This document shows positions 23,594 to 31,711 of a stretch of 64,000 bases of DNA, one piece after another. Source of the stretch: JASGIT01 sp047601665 (GTDB lineage: Bacteria; Pseudomonadota; Gammaproteobacteria; Burkholderiales; Burkholderiaceae_C); NCBI GenBank assembly GCA_047601665.1, contig JASGIT010000001.1, positions 868,001 through 932,000 on the forward strand. The letters run 5' to 3'. Each line of letters begins with the position of its first letter. Position 1 is the first letter of the stretch. Position numbers and translations under genes: made by a program. The notes beneath the pieces were generated by a model, which made no database searches, had not been told where the DNA came from, and saw only the letters and a program-made list of their open reading frames with translations.

Positions 23594-24338
23594 ACGCGCC
23601 CTGGGCCAGCCGCGCCTCCAGTTCGGCGCGGGCAATGCACTCGAAGCGCTCGACCTCGCCATCCTGGTTGCAGGGCTCCACGCCATCGGGCACCGTGGCG
23701 CTGTACCAGTGGATGCGCTCGACCATGTAGCCGCAGCCGTGGGCCTCGTCGCTGGGCTGGGCAAAGTCGACATGGCCGCCATGCCGCACTCCGCGCAGTG
23801 CTTGCACATGCAAACCCGCTTCCTCCCAGGTCTCGCGCGCCAGGGCCTGCTCCAGGGAGTCGGCGGCGCTGACCATGCCGCCCATCAGCGTGTCCCACTG
23901 GCCGGGGTTGTTGGCCTTGTCGAAAGCGCGCTGCTGCACCCACATGCGGCCATCCGCCGTCCAGCCGACCAGGTGCACGGCCAGGGTGGCAATGCCCAGC
24001 GGACGCACGGCCCCGCGCTCGATGGTGCCCACGCGCTCGCCTGTGGTACTGCGCACGGCCAGCTGCTCGTCGCGCCACGGGCCGCAGCGGCCCGCCGCAC
24101 GCAGCGCATGGGCCAAGGCGTTGAGCGCGGGCGTAGCATCGCCAGCGCCTTCCAGATGCCACGCATACTCCTGTTTTGATAGCGTCCAGCGCACATCCTG
24201 CAAGGGCTGGAGGCTGATTTCATTCAAAACCTCGTCTTCCACCGAACCCACGGCCTTGCCCGCGACGAACAACGGCAGACGGGGCACACGCGGCGGGCAG
24301 TGGGCCTGCGCGCGGGCGGCGGCGACCCACGCGCTCAT
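23547..24338 (-). CDS. Nudix hydrolase with DUF4743-type N-terminal domain
   Basis: A 263-residue protein. The Nudix box is 'GGMVSAADSLEQALARETWE' continuing 'EAGL', with Asp in place of the usual first Glu but the catalytic RE-x-x-EE core intact. The N-terminal half ('LPLFVAGKAVGSVEDEVL') and 'VQQRAFDKANNPGQWDTL' match the DUF4743/thiamine-pyrophosphokinase-associated Nudix group, suggested in plants and yeast to clean oxidised thiamine diphosphate; that role is only a family-based suggestion. The start overlaps the oxidoreductase stop as ATGA. A palindromic repeat (copy D) lies antisense inside it and encodes part of the N-terminal domain. Confidence 0.88.
   Translation of the reverse strand: MSAWVAAARAQAHCPPRVPRLPLFVAGKAVGSVEDEVLNEISLQPLQDVRWTLSKQEYAWHLEGAGDATPALNALAHALRAAGRCGPWRDEQLAVRSTTGERVGTIERGAVRPLGIATLAVHLVGWTADGRMWVQQRAFDKANNPGQWDTLMGGMVSAADSLEQALARETWEEAGLHVQALRGVRHGGHVDFAQPSDEAHGCGYMVERIHWYSATVPDGVEPCNQDGEVERFECIARAELEARLAQGAFTPEAALILAMALGW
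24172..24230 (+). repeat. palindromic dispersed repeat, copy D (inside Nudix gene, antisense)
   Basis: Reads TTTTGATAGCGTCCAGCGCA, CATCCTGCAAGGGCTGGAGG, then CTGATTTCATTCAAAAC; the GTCCAGCGC/GGGCTGGAG arms show the family pattern with a GCACATCCTGCAAGGG loop variant shared with copy G. On the gene strand it is read as 'VLNEISLQPLQDVRWTLSKQ'. Confidence 0.75.
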
Positions 24339-25321
24339 GGCAGGGTGAGGATGGTGGAACCCGTGGTCTTGCGCGCTTCCAGGTCGCGGTGGGCCTGCTG
24401 CACCTCGGCCAGCGGGTAGCGCTGGGCGATGTGGATTTGCACCTGCCCGCTGGCCACCACGGCGAACAGGTCGTCGGCCATCTGCTGCGTGGCCTCGCGC
24501 GTGGCGATGTGGGCGAACAGCGTCTGCCGCGTGACGTAGAGCGAGCCCTTGGCCCCGAGCACGCCCGGCGCGAACGGCGGCACCGGGCCGGAGGCGTTGC
24601 CGAAGCTCGCCATCAGGCCGAAGGGGCGCAGGCAGTCCAGAGACTTGTCCCAGGTGTCCTTGCCCACCGAGTCGTAGACCACTTTCACGCCCTGGCCGTT
24701 CGTGATCTCCTTCACGCGCGCGGCGAAATCCTCGGTGGCGTAATTGATGGCATGGGCCGCGCCATTGGCCAGGGCCAACTGGCACTTGGCGTCCGAGCCT
24801 GCGGTGGCGATAAGCTGCAGGCCCAGCGCCCGGGCCCACTGGCAGGCGATCAGGCCCACGCCACCCGCCGCGGCGTGGAACAGCACGTGGTCGCCCGGCT
24901 GCAGGCCCTGCACCGGCAGCGTTTTCTTGAGCAGGTACTGCGCGGTGAGGCCCTTGAGCATCATGGCCGCGCCGGTCTCGAAGCTGATGGCGTCGGGCAG
25001 CTTGCACACGTTCAGGGCGGGCATCACGCGCGCCTCGCAGTAGCTGCCGGGCGGGTGGCCCGCGTAGGCGGCGCGGTCGCCCACTTGCAGGTGCGTGACG
25101 CCCGGGCCCACGGCCTCGATCACGCCCGCGCCTTCCATGCCGATGCCGGCGGGCATCTTCAGCGGGTACAGGCCGGTGCGGTGGTACACGTCGATGAAGT
25201 TGAGGCCGATGGCGCGGTGGCGGATGCGCACCTCGCCGGGGCCGGGCTCGCCCACGGGCACGTCGGCAAGCTCCAGCACTTCGGGGCCGCCGTGCTGGCG
25301 GATCTGGACGGACAGGGGCAT
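24335..25321 (-). CDS. NADPH:quinone oxidoreductase (zeta-crystallin-like)
   Basis: A 328-residue member of the zinc-independent MDR superfamily. Motifs: 'GLNFIDVYHRTGLYPL', 'GMEGAGVIEAVGPGV', 'AAMMLKGLTAQYLL' and the nucleotide-binding 'VLFHAAAGGVGLIACQWA'. It reduces quinones or related carbonyls with NADPH in the cytoplasm. The ATG at 25321 has AAGGAAA upstream; it lies 13 bp after the GGDEF/EAL gene and overlaps the Nudix gene by 4 nt, so the three are probably co-transcribed. Confidence 0.93.
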   Translation of the reverse strand: MPLSVQIRQHGGPEVLELADVPVGEPGPGEVRIRHRAIGLNFIDVYHRTGLYPLKMPAGIGMEGAGVIEAVGPGVTHLQVGDRAAYAGHPPGSYCEARVMPALNVCKLPDAISFETGAAMMLKGLTAQYLLKKTLPVQGLQPGDHVLFHAAAGGVGLIACQWARALGLQLIATAGSDAKCQLALANGAAHAINYATEDFAARVKEITNGQGVKVVYDSVGKDTWDKSLDCLRPFGLMASFGNASGPVPPFAPGVLGAKGSLYVTRQTLFAHIATREATQQMADDLFAVVASGQVQIHIAQRYPLAEVQQAHRDLEARKTTGSTILTLP

Positions 25322-25334
25322 GGGGGTTTCCTTT

Positions 25335-27986
25335 TCAAGCAACGGAATGCAAATGGGCGGCGAGTTCTTCCACCGGCATGGGCGGGCCCAGCAGGTAGCC
25401 CTGGAACAGGTCGCAGCCGTAGCGCGCCAGGTCGTCGCGCTGCGCCGGGGTTTCCACGCCCTCCGCGATCACCTCCAGGTCGAGCGTGCGCGCCATGCCG
25501 ATGATGGTCTGCACAATCACGTCGTCGGCGTTGCTCGCCCCCAGGTTGCGCACGAAGCTCTTGTCGATCTTGAGCTGGTGCAGCGGCAGCCGCGTGAGGT
25601 AGGCCAGCGACGAGTGGCCGGTACCGAAGTCGTCGATGGAAAAGCGCACGCCCTTGGTGCGCAGCAGGTGCATCTTGGCGATGGAGTCTTCCAGGTCCTC
25701 CAGCATCAGCGATTCGGTGAGCTCCAGCGTGAGCAGGTGCGCGCGCGCCGCCGTCTGCTGCACCACGGCGACGACCTGCTGGGCGAAGTCGGGCTGGCGG
25801 AACTGGCGCGCGCTCACGTTCACCGACAGCTGCAGCGCCGCGCAGCGTGCGTCGCCCTGCCACGCCGCGAGCTGCTGGCAGGCCGCGCGCAGCACCCACA
25901 GGCCCAGCGGCACGATGAGGCCGCAGTCTTCCGCCACCGCGATGAATTCGCCCGGCTCGACCAGGCCGCGCTCGGGGTGGCGCCAGCGCAGCAGCGCCTC
26001 GGCTCCCATCAGCCGGCCTTGCAGCGTGTACTGGGGCTGGTAGTGCAGCACGAACTGGCCCTCGGCCAGCGCGGCCCGCAGGTCGGCCTCCAGGCGCGCG
26101 CGCTCGTTGATGTCGGCCTGCATCTGCGGGTCGAAGAAGCACAGCGCGTTGCCGCGTTGGGCCTTGACCTGGTACATGGCGATGTCGGCCTGCCGGAGCA
26201 GCTCCGCCGCCGCGCAGCGCCCGCGCCCGAACAGCGTGGCGCCGACGCTGCACGCGCCCCGGTGCGTCTGCCCGCCCAGCTCGTAGGGCTGGCTCAGGCT
26301 GGCGAGGATTTTTTCGCCCACGCGGCGCACCTGCGCGACGGCGGCGGCGCGCTCGGGCGCGAGCTTGTCGAGCATGACCACGAACTCGTCCCCGCCCAGC
26401 CGGGCCACCGTGTCGCCGGCGCGCACCGTCGCCTTGAGCCGCTGCGCCACCTGCTGCAGCAGCAGGTCGCCCACTTCGTGGCCCCGGGTGTCGTTGAGCA
26501 CCTTGAACTGGTCCAGATCGAGGAACAGCAGCGCCCCCATCTGCCCTGTATCCACGGCCTGCGCCGTGGCCTGGTCCAGCCGGTTGAGCAACATGCGCCG
26601 GTTGGGCAGGCCGGTGAGCGGGTCGTAGAAGGCGAGCGATTCGATCTCGGCGCTGGCGCGGCGCATGTCGGTCACGTCGTGGTAGGTGATGACGTGGCCG
26701 CCCTGGGGCGTGGGCCGGTCGGTCACCTGGACGACGTGGCCCGCGGGCAGGCGCAGCTCGCTCGTGTCCTCGCGGCTGGCCTGCCGCGCCAGGCGGCGTT
26801 CCACCCAGGCCGTGCGCTCGGCCTCGTCGGCGCCGGGCAGGTGGCTCTGCGCCGAGATTTCCAGCAGGGTGCGGAACGGCAGGCCCACGGCCATGTGGGG
26901 CTTCATCCAGGGAAAGATCTCTTCGTAGCGCCGGTTCCACTGCACCACGCGCTGCCTGGCGTCCAGCACCAGGAAGCCGCTGACCATGGAGCCCAGCGCC
27001 TGGTCCAGCGTGGCCTTGGCCTCGGCCATGTCCTGCCGCGCGGCGTTGATGCGCACGAGGTTGGACTGCACCAGCGCGCCCACCGCCACCAGCATGGCGG
27101 CGAACAGCAGCGCGCCCCCGACCACGCCGCCCCGCCCGGCGCGCGAGCCTTCGAGCGCGGCCGCCCGGGGCAGGCTGGCCGATATCCAGAGATCGGGGTA
27201 CATGGTGGGGTGGACGACGACCAGCGCGTCCTGCCGCGTCAGGCGCGCGGGCTGCTCCCAGCCGGCGCGGTCGCTGACAACGGACAGCGGCGGCGCGAGC
27301 GTGCGGGTCTCGCCGCCCGACGGCACGGGCACGCCCAGCAGCAGGTCGCCCGTGCGCAGCTCCAGCGTCACCTCCAGCCCCGGAATGTCCACGCTCTGCA
27401 TCAGCACGGGCAGCAGCATGGACACGGGCACCTGCGCCACGGCCAGCAGGCGCGTGCCGTCGCCCAGTTGCAGGGGGCGCGCCAGGTAGAACACGCGCTC
27501 GGAACTGGTGAAGCTGACCGAGGACGCGCTCACCGCCATGGTGGCGACCGGCTGCCCCAGCGCCTTGTCCAGGAAGTCCGGCGGCAAGTCCACCGCCAGG
27601 CTCGCGCCCGCGGGGGCGGACGAGGCCAGCACCTTGCCCGCCGCATCGAGGATGGCCACGTAGCGCACCATCAGGTTCTGCCGCGCGGCGCTGCGCAGCA
27701 GTTCGCTGGCCGAGGAGGTTTCGAGCCGCGCGGCAGGCACACGCGACAGGCTCAGCAGTTCGTCGGTGCTGGCGAGCAGCACGTCGAAGCCCAGCAAGGC
27801 GCGGTTCATGGCCGTCTCGGCGCCGGAGGCGAAGTGGAGCACCTGCGTCTGCGCGTCGGTCAGGGTGCGCTCGCGCATGTTCCAGTTCAGCGCCGCGGTG
27901 GCGGCGGCGAGCGCCACCACGAACGCAGCCACCAATCCCCAGGTGATGAGGCGGATTCTGGTGGCGGTGGCCATCCTGGCTTTCAT
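25335..27986 (-). CDS. membrane GGDEF-EAL protein (cyclic di-GMP cyclase/phosphodiesterase) with periplasmic sensor
   Basis: About 883 residues. A membrane segment near residues 11-35, a periplasmic sensor of about 260 residues, a second membrane segment ('VVGGALLFAAMLVAVGALV'), a PAS-like domain ('GFLVLDARQRVVQWNRRYEEIF'), a GGDEF domain and an EAL domain. GGDEF is intact ('ARLGGDEFVVML') with an I-site 'RAGD' five residues before it; EAL is intact ('GAEALLRWRHP', 'ELTES', 'IDDFGTGHSSL', 'LKIDKSF'). Both activities are therefore possible. It starts 10 bp after an orphan DctP-type binding protein gene, suggesting that the binding protein delivers a ligand signal. ATG at 27986 is used; ATG at 27974 is an alternative. 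Confidence 0.93.
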   Translation of the reverse strand: MKARMATATRIRLITWGLVAAFVVALAAATAALNWNMRERTLTDAQTQVLHFASGAETAMNRALLGFDVLLASTDELLSLSRVPAARLETSSASELLRSAARQNLMVRYVAILDAAGKVLASSAPAGASLAVDLPPDFLDKALGQPVATMAVSASSVSFTSSERVFYLARPLQLGDGTRLLAVAQVPVSMLLPVLMQSVDIPGLEVTLELRTGDLLLGVPVPSGGETRTLAPPLSVVSDRAGWEQPARLTRQDALVVVHPTMYPDLWISASLPRAAALEGSRAGRGGVVGGALLFAAMLVAVGALVQSNLVRINAARQDMAEAKATLDQALGSMVSGFLVLDARQRVVQWNRRYEEIFPWMKPHMAVGLPFRTLLEISAQSHLPGADEAERTAWVERRLARQASREDTSELRLPAGHVVQVTDRPTPQGGHVITYHDVTDMRRASAEIESLAFYDPLTGLPNRRMLLNRLDQATAQAVDTGQMGALLFLDLDQFKVLNDTRGHEVGDLLLQQVAQRLKATVRAGDTVARLGGDEFVVMLDKLAPERAAAVAQVRRVGEKILASLSQPYELGGQTHRGACSVGATLFGRGRCAAAELLRQADIAMYQVKAQRGNALCFFDPQMQADINERARLEADLRAALAEGQFVLHYQPQYTLQGRLMGAEALLRWRHPERGLVEPGEFIAVAEDCGLIVPLGLWVLRAACQQLAAWQGDARCAALQLSVNVSARQFRQPDFAQQVVAVVQQTAARAHLLTLELTESLMLEDLEDSIAKMHLLRTKGVRFSIDDFGTGHSSLAYLTRLPLHQLKIDKSFVRNLGASNADDVIVQTIIGMARTLDLEVIAEGVETPAQRDDLARYGCDLFQGYLLGPPMPVEELAAHLHSVA

Positions 27987-27996
27987 GGGCGCGGTG

Positions 27997-29073
27997 TTAC
28001 TTCGCAGACGCCGCGCTGGCCGGAAGGAGCACGCCGCGCGCCGCGCCGATGGTCTGGTTCCAGAGGGCGACGCAGTCCACGGTGCAGCGTTGCAGCCAGC
28101 GGCGCAGCACCACGGTTTCAAAGATCTGGCTGCGCAGCTGGCCGTCCTGCGGCGACACGGGCACCACCGTCATCCGCCCCGGCGGCCCCTTGCGGGGCAG
28201 GTGGCACCCGGCGCCGCCGCTGGCGCAGGCCAGGCCCTCGGCGGCGTAGCGCTCGGCATCGGCCCAGATGGCGGACTCCAGCTTCGGCAGTTCGCGCCGC
28301 AGCAGCGCGCGCAGGTCAGGCGGCAGCCCGTTCCATGCGGCCAGGTTGGCGCCGAACAGGGCCAGCCCCCAGTTGACGGACAGCGGGTACAGGTACTGCG
28401 TGACGCTGTCCAGCCCCAACGTGTAGCCCGACATGGCTCCGGTGAGCGCGCATTCGATGCGGCCCGCCTCGATGCCGCGCACCGTCTTGCCGAATTCGAT
28501 GAGCACGGGCTCGGCCTTCAGCGCCTCCACGAAGTCCGCCTGCGCCGCGGACGACACGCGGATGCGCCGCCCCGCCAGATCGGCCAGCCGCGCCAGCGGC
28601 TGCTTGCAAAACACCACCTGGGGCGGGTAGGCGTAGAGGGCCAGCAGCTGGATGCCGTGCTGCTCGCGCAGCGATTTTTCAAGATAGGGGCGCAGGGCCG
28701 CCACGTTGGCGCGCAGTTGCCCCACGTCGGCATTGAGCCCCGGCAGGTCCGCCACCGTGTACTGCGGATACTGCGCGGGCAGCGAGGCCATGAGCACGGT
28801 GCCGAACGGCACCACACCCAGCTGCATCAGGCGCAGCATTTCCGGGCCGGGCACGCCCGCGCGGTCGAAGGGCACGATGTCCGCCTGGTAGCGCCCGCCG
28901 GAGAGGCGGGGCAGCTCCTGCGTCCAGAACGGCTGCTCCTGCTGCGCGAACTGGTTGCCCGACGCCAGGCCGCCCACGATGCTCAGCTTGAGCGGAGGCT
29001 GGGCCCATGCAGCGCTGGCGCAGGCCAGCAGGGCGGCACAAGCCAGGCGCAGAAGGATGGAAAACAGGGGCAT
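27997..29073 (-). CDS. DctP-type TRAP solute-binding protein (orphan)
   Basis: A 358-residue periplasmic protein: signal peptide at about residues 1-24 ('LLRLACAALLACASAAWA'), then the DctP fold with 'FAQQEQPFWTQELPRLSGGRYQADIVPFD' in part, 'VVFCKQPLARLADLAGRRIRVSS' in part, and 'IECALTGAMSGYTLGLDSVTQYL' in part. TRAP binding proteins usually feed DctQ/DctM membrane subunits, but none is encoded nearby; instead the next gene is a periplasmic-sensing GGDEF/EAL protein. Two C-terminal Cys pairs are unusual. A sensory role is inference from context. Confidence 0.85.
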   Translation of the reverse strand: MPLFSILLRLACAALLACASAAWAQPPLKLSIVGGLASGNQFAQQEQPFWTQELPRLSGGRYQADIVPFDRAGVPGPEMLRLMQLGVVPFGTVLMASLPAQYPQYTVADLPGLNADVGQLRANVAALRPYLEKSLREQHGIQLLALYAYPPQVVFCKQPLARLADLAGRRIRVSSAAQADFVEALKAEPVLIEFGKTVRGIEAGRIECALTGAMSGYTLGLDSVTQYLYPLSVNWGLALFGANLAAWNGLPPDLRALLRRELPKLESAIWADAERYAAEGLACASGGAGCHLPRKGPPGRMTVVPVSPQDGQLRSQIFETVVLRRWLQRCTVDCVALWNQTIGAARGVLLPASAASAK

Positions 29074-29103
29074 GGGGCGGCGGGCTCCTGGCGCATTGTC
29101 CGT

Positions 29104-29922
29104 CTAAAAGCTGCCTGGGTAGGCTCCCCCATCCGCCAGGATGTTCTGCCCCGTGACGTAACCCGCGTGCACGCTGCACAGAAAGGCGCAGATCGCGCCG
29201 AACTCCGCGCCCGTGCCAAAGCGCCCCGCCGGCACCTGAGCCTGCTGCGCGCGGCGCACCTCGTCCACGCTCTTGCCGGTGCGCCGGGCGGCGGCGTTCA
29301 TCGTGCCCGCGAGGCGGTCGGTGTCGAACTTGCCGGGCAACAGGTTGTTGATGGTGACGCCGCGCGCCGCGATGCCGCTGCGGGCCACGCCCGCGACGAA
29401 GCCCGTGAGCCCACTGCGCGCGCCGTTGGACAGGCCCAGGATGTCGATGGGCGCCTTGACGGCGCTGGAGGTGATGTTGACGATGCGCCCGAAGCCGCGC
29501 GCCGCCATGCCGTCCACCGTGGCGCGGATGAGCTCGATGGGCGTGAGCATGTTCGCGTCCACGGCCTGGATCCAGGCGTCGCGGTCCCAGTCGCGGAAGT
29601 CGCCCGGCGGCGGACCGCCCGCGTTGGTGACCACGATGTCGTACTGGGCATGGGCCGCGAACATGGCGGCGCGGCCCTCGGGCGTGGTGATGTCCGCCGC
29701 CACGGGCACGATCTCGGGTTTTGCATGATTTTGGCCTCCAGCGCTTGCGTAGTCAGCGCTGGCAGCTATCAGTTTGGAAGCAGCCACGGCCAGCGCATCC
29801 GCGCCGCGCGCGTTGATGACCACGTTCACGCCCTCGCGCACCAGCGCCTCGGCGCAGCCGTAGCCCAGCCCCTTGCTCGCGCCGCACACCAGCGCCCATT
29901 TGCCTGCAATGCCCAGATCCAT
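29104..29922 (-). CDS. short-chain dehydrogenase/reductase (SDR)
   Basis: A 272-residue NAD(P)-dependent oxidoreductase. Cofactor motif 'ALVCGASKGLGYGCAEALV', 'DIVVTNAGGPPPG', catalytic Ser in 'RIVNITSSAVKAP', and a C-terminal 'GQNILADGGAYPG'. The usual Tyr-x-x-x-Lys is not obvious: the segment after the catalytic Ser reads 'LGLSNGARSGLTGFV', with Ser in the Tyr position, a feature of a divergent SDR group. ATG at 29922 follows GGGAGAG. A palindromic repeat (copy E) inserts 'LIAASADYASAGGQNHAKP' into the loop before the NAG motif. Confidence 0.88.
   Translation of the reverse strand: MDLGIAGKWALVCGASKGLGYGCAEALVREGVNVVINARGADALAVAASKLIAASADYASAGGQNHAKPEIVPVAADITTPEGRAAMFAAHAQYDIVVTNAGGPPPGDFRDWDRDAWIQAVDANMLTPIELIRATVDGMAARGFGRIVNITSSAVKAPIDILGLSNGARSGLTGFVAGVARSGIAARGVTINNLLPGKFDTDRLAGTMNAAARRTGKSVDEVRRAQQAQVPAGRFGTGAEFGAICAFLCSVHAGYVTGQNILADGGAYPGSF
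29717..29776 (-). repeat. palindromic dispersed repeat, copy E (inside SDR gene, sense)
   Basis: On the gene strand it reads CTGATAGCTGCCAGCGCTGA, CTACGC, AAGCGCTGGAGGCCAAAATC. The arms CAGCGCT/AGCGCTG are strong. It is translated as 'LIAASADYASAGGQNHAKP', the same frame as the signal-peptide copy in the dsbD-like gene. Confidence 0.85.
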
Positions 29923-30040
29923 GCGTCTCTCCCGCCGTGCCCGTGCGGCCCGGCCACTGCGGAAGTGTCGCACGCGCCCGGACTGCCAGAAAGTGCGAAC
30001 AGACCCGCCATGCCCGCTCATTCCACCGCAACACGCCGTC

Positions 30041-30508
30041 TCAGCCGTCGCCCAGGCGAGGGGCGCTTTTCTCGTGCAGCGGCAGCAGCGCCGCCAGCGC
30101 CAGCCCGGCGGCCGCGTGCGCCCAGCCCAGCACCGGGCGCAGGTTCTCGGGCGCGAAGTAGTACAGCAGGTAGCTGCTGGCCACGCAGGCCCCGCCCAGC
30201 GCGCACAGCGCCAGGCCCGTGCGGCGCTGGCCGGCCCAGCGCTCGCGCAGGTGCGGAATGCGCGTGACCATGCGCCAGCCCTGCGGCACGTGGACGCAGG
30301 CCAGCACCCCCGCCATGAACAGCGCCGCGAAGCCCGCCGCGCCGTGCAGGCGCATCAGCCAGGGCTCCAGCGGGTGCGGCAACCGGTCCGCGCCCGCGCC
30401 CCACAGATAGTGCACCGCCAGCCAGGCCACGCCGCTGGCCGCCAGCAGCGCGAGGGTGGCGTACAGCAGGCGGTATTGCCAGCGGCGCAGGGGGTTCAGT
30501 GCAGCCAT
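30041..30508 (-). CDS. small multispanning membrane protein, possible haem-binding electron carrier
   Basis: A 155-residue protein with about four membrane segments. Histidines sit in or at the edge of these segments in 'WLAVHYLWG', 'MRLHGAAGFAALF', 'VLACVHVPQ' and 'LGWAHAAAGLALAALLPLHE', a pattern like b-type cytochromes of the DUF4405 kind. It is the last gene of a run with peroxidase, porin, FMN-binding protein and ApbE; its ATG lies 13 nt inside the end of the ApbE gene. A role passing electrons from quinol to the flavoprotein is inference. I do not recognise a named family with certainty. Confidence 0.65.
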   Translation of the reverse strand: MAALNPLRRWQYRLLYATLALLAASGVAWLAVHYLWGAGADRLPHPLEPWLMRLHGAAGFAALFMAGVLACVHVPQGWRMVTRIPHLRERWAGQRRTGLALCALGGACVASSYLLYYFAPENLRPVLGWAHAAAGLALAALLPLHEKSAPRLGDG

Positions 30509-31167
30509 GCCTGTGCATCGTATGCGGCCAGCAGCGGGTGGCAGGTGCCGCTGGCGGCCACCACCTTGGTTAGCGCGTCGGCCCACAGGCACAGGGGGGC
30601 GGCCACGCTGGCGTAGGCCGTGCGCCACTGGCTGGTGGCGAAAGCGCCCTCTTCCAACTGCGCGAACGGGCGCAGCGCGCCCGCCGCCTCGTCGCGCAGC
30701 AGGATGGGCAGCTGCGCCGCGCCGAATGCGCGCAGGTCGCCACCCGCGTTGACCCAGCCCGCCGCACAGCCCTCGGCCTGCAAGGCCCGGACGGCGCAAT
30801 CGACGGCGTAGCCCTTGGCGATGCCGCCCAGGTCAAACGCCGCCGCCGCGTGGAGCCTGGTGAGCCGCCGCCCTTCGCACCGCCAGCCCTCGGGCGCGCG
30901 GCCCTGGGTGATGTCGAACAGGCCGCCGCTGGCCTGCTGCAACTGGCGCGCGGCGTGCAGCACCTGGGCGGTGTCTTCCTCGACATGCAGGCTGGCGCCC
31001 ACGGGCAGCGCGGCGAAGCGGCCCACGTCGCTGCGCGGGTCGAAGCGCGACATGCAGGCCTGCACGCGCCGCAGGGCGTCGAAGGCGGCGTCGGCGCAGG
31101 CGCCTTCGGGCACGCCGACTTCCACCAGCGTGCCCAGCCAGGGCTGCGCGCGGCGCTGCCAGGTCAT
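30496..31167 (-). CDS. apbE: FAD:protein FMN transferase (ApbE-like), short form without export signal
   Basis: A 223-residue protein that would attach FMN covalently to a Thr/Ser of a target protein using FAD. Motifs are 'MSRFDPRSDVGRF', 'ASGGLFDITQG', 'FDLGGIAKGYAVDCAV' and 'GWVNAGGDLRAFG', all typical of ApbE. Typical periplasmic ApbE proteins are about 330-350 residues with a signal peptide; here the protein starts straight into the domain ('TWQRRAQPWLGTLVEV'), and the upstream gene stops one base before the ATG, so no extension is possible. The likely target is the FMN-binding protein encoded just upstream. Confidence 0.9.
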   Translation of the reverse strand: MTWQRRAQPWLGTLVEVGVPEGACADAAFDALRRVQACMSRFDPRSDVGRFAALPVGASLHVEEDTAQVLHAARQLQQASGGLFDITQGRAPEGWRCEGRRLTRLHAAAAFDLGGIAKGYAVDCAVRALQAEGCAAGWVNAGGDLRAFGAAQLPILLRDEAAGALRPFAQLEEGAFATSQWRTAYASVAAPLCLWADALTKVVAASGTCHPLLAAYDAQAWLH

Positions 31168-31168
31168 T

Positions 31169-31711
31169 TCAGCCGATTTTTCCAGAGCGGCGCAGCAGGT
31201 CGAGCCACACCACCACGCGCCGCACGCCCTCGGCCACGTGCGTGCAGCTGAGCGTGGCGCCGCTGATGTTGGCGATGTCGTCGCCCACCTGGAGCGGCGA
31301 CGCGGCCGTCTTGCCCACGAACTGCTTGCGCCACGCGGGCAGCCGGATTTCGTGGCCGTGGCTTTCGCGGTACGACAGGATTTCCACCTGGCGCACGCTG
31401 CCGTCGGCGTTCACGCCCACGGCGTAGGTGATGCGCTCGAACTTGCCGATCACCTCATCGACCACCACCGCGCCCAGCACCTTGCCATCCTGCTTCGCCA
31501 GGCTCACCTGGATGCGCGGCGCCGTCGGCTTGACGTTGGCGTCGGCCAGCTGCCGGGCGAGCGCTTCGTCCAGCGGCAGGTCGCGCAGCTCGAACGCCGT
31601 GGCGTCGGGGAACATGAGCTTTTGCGCCTGCTCGGCGGTCATGTAGTCCACGGCCAGCGCCCCGGCGGGCGCGATGGCCACGAGGGCTGCGGCGTAGGGG
31701 GTGATGCGCAC
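31169..31711 (-). CDS. secreted FMN-binding domain protein, likely flavinylated by ApbE
   Basis: A 180-residue protein with a short signal-like N-terminus ('AAALVAIAPAGALAVDY') and an FMN_bind domain ending in the flavinylation motif 'DIANISGATLSCTHV', where Thr (in S-G-A-T) would carry the phosphoester-linked FMN. Such proteins (compare NqrC, RnfG and the FMN-binding partners of haem proteins) pass single electrons in the envelope. The start is GTG at 31711, directly after the porin stop (TGAGTG), with GGAG 8 nt upstream, so it is probably translated by coupling with the porin. Confidence 0.85.
   Translation of the reverse strand: MRITPYAAALVAIAPAGALAVDYMTAEQAQKLMFPDATAFELRDLPLDEALARQLADANVKPTAPRIQVSLAKQDGKVLGAVVVDEVIGKFERITYAVGVNADGSVRQVEILSYRESHGHEIRLPAWRKQFVGKTAASPLQVGDDIANISGATLSCTHVAEGVRRVVVWLDLLRRSGKIG

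Noticed and set aside
25095..28376. Long plus-strand ORF of 1093 codons opposite the GGDEF/EAL gene
   Set aside because: Its product is rich in His, Arg, Gly and Ala without any family motif; the minus strand encodes a clear sensor-GGDEF-EAL protein. High G+C keeps antisense frames open.
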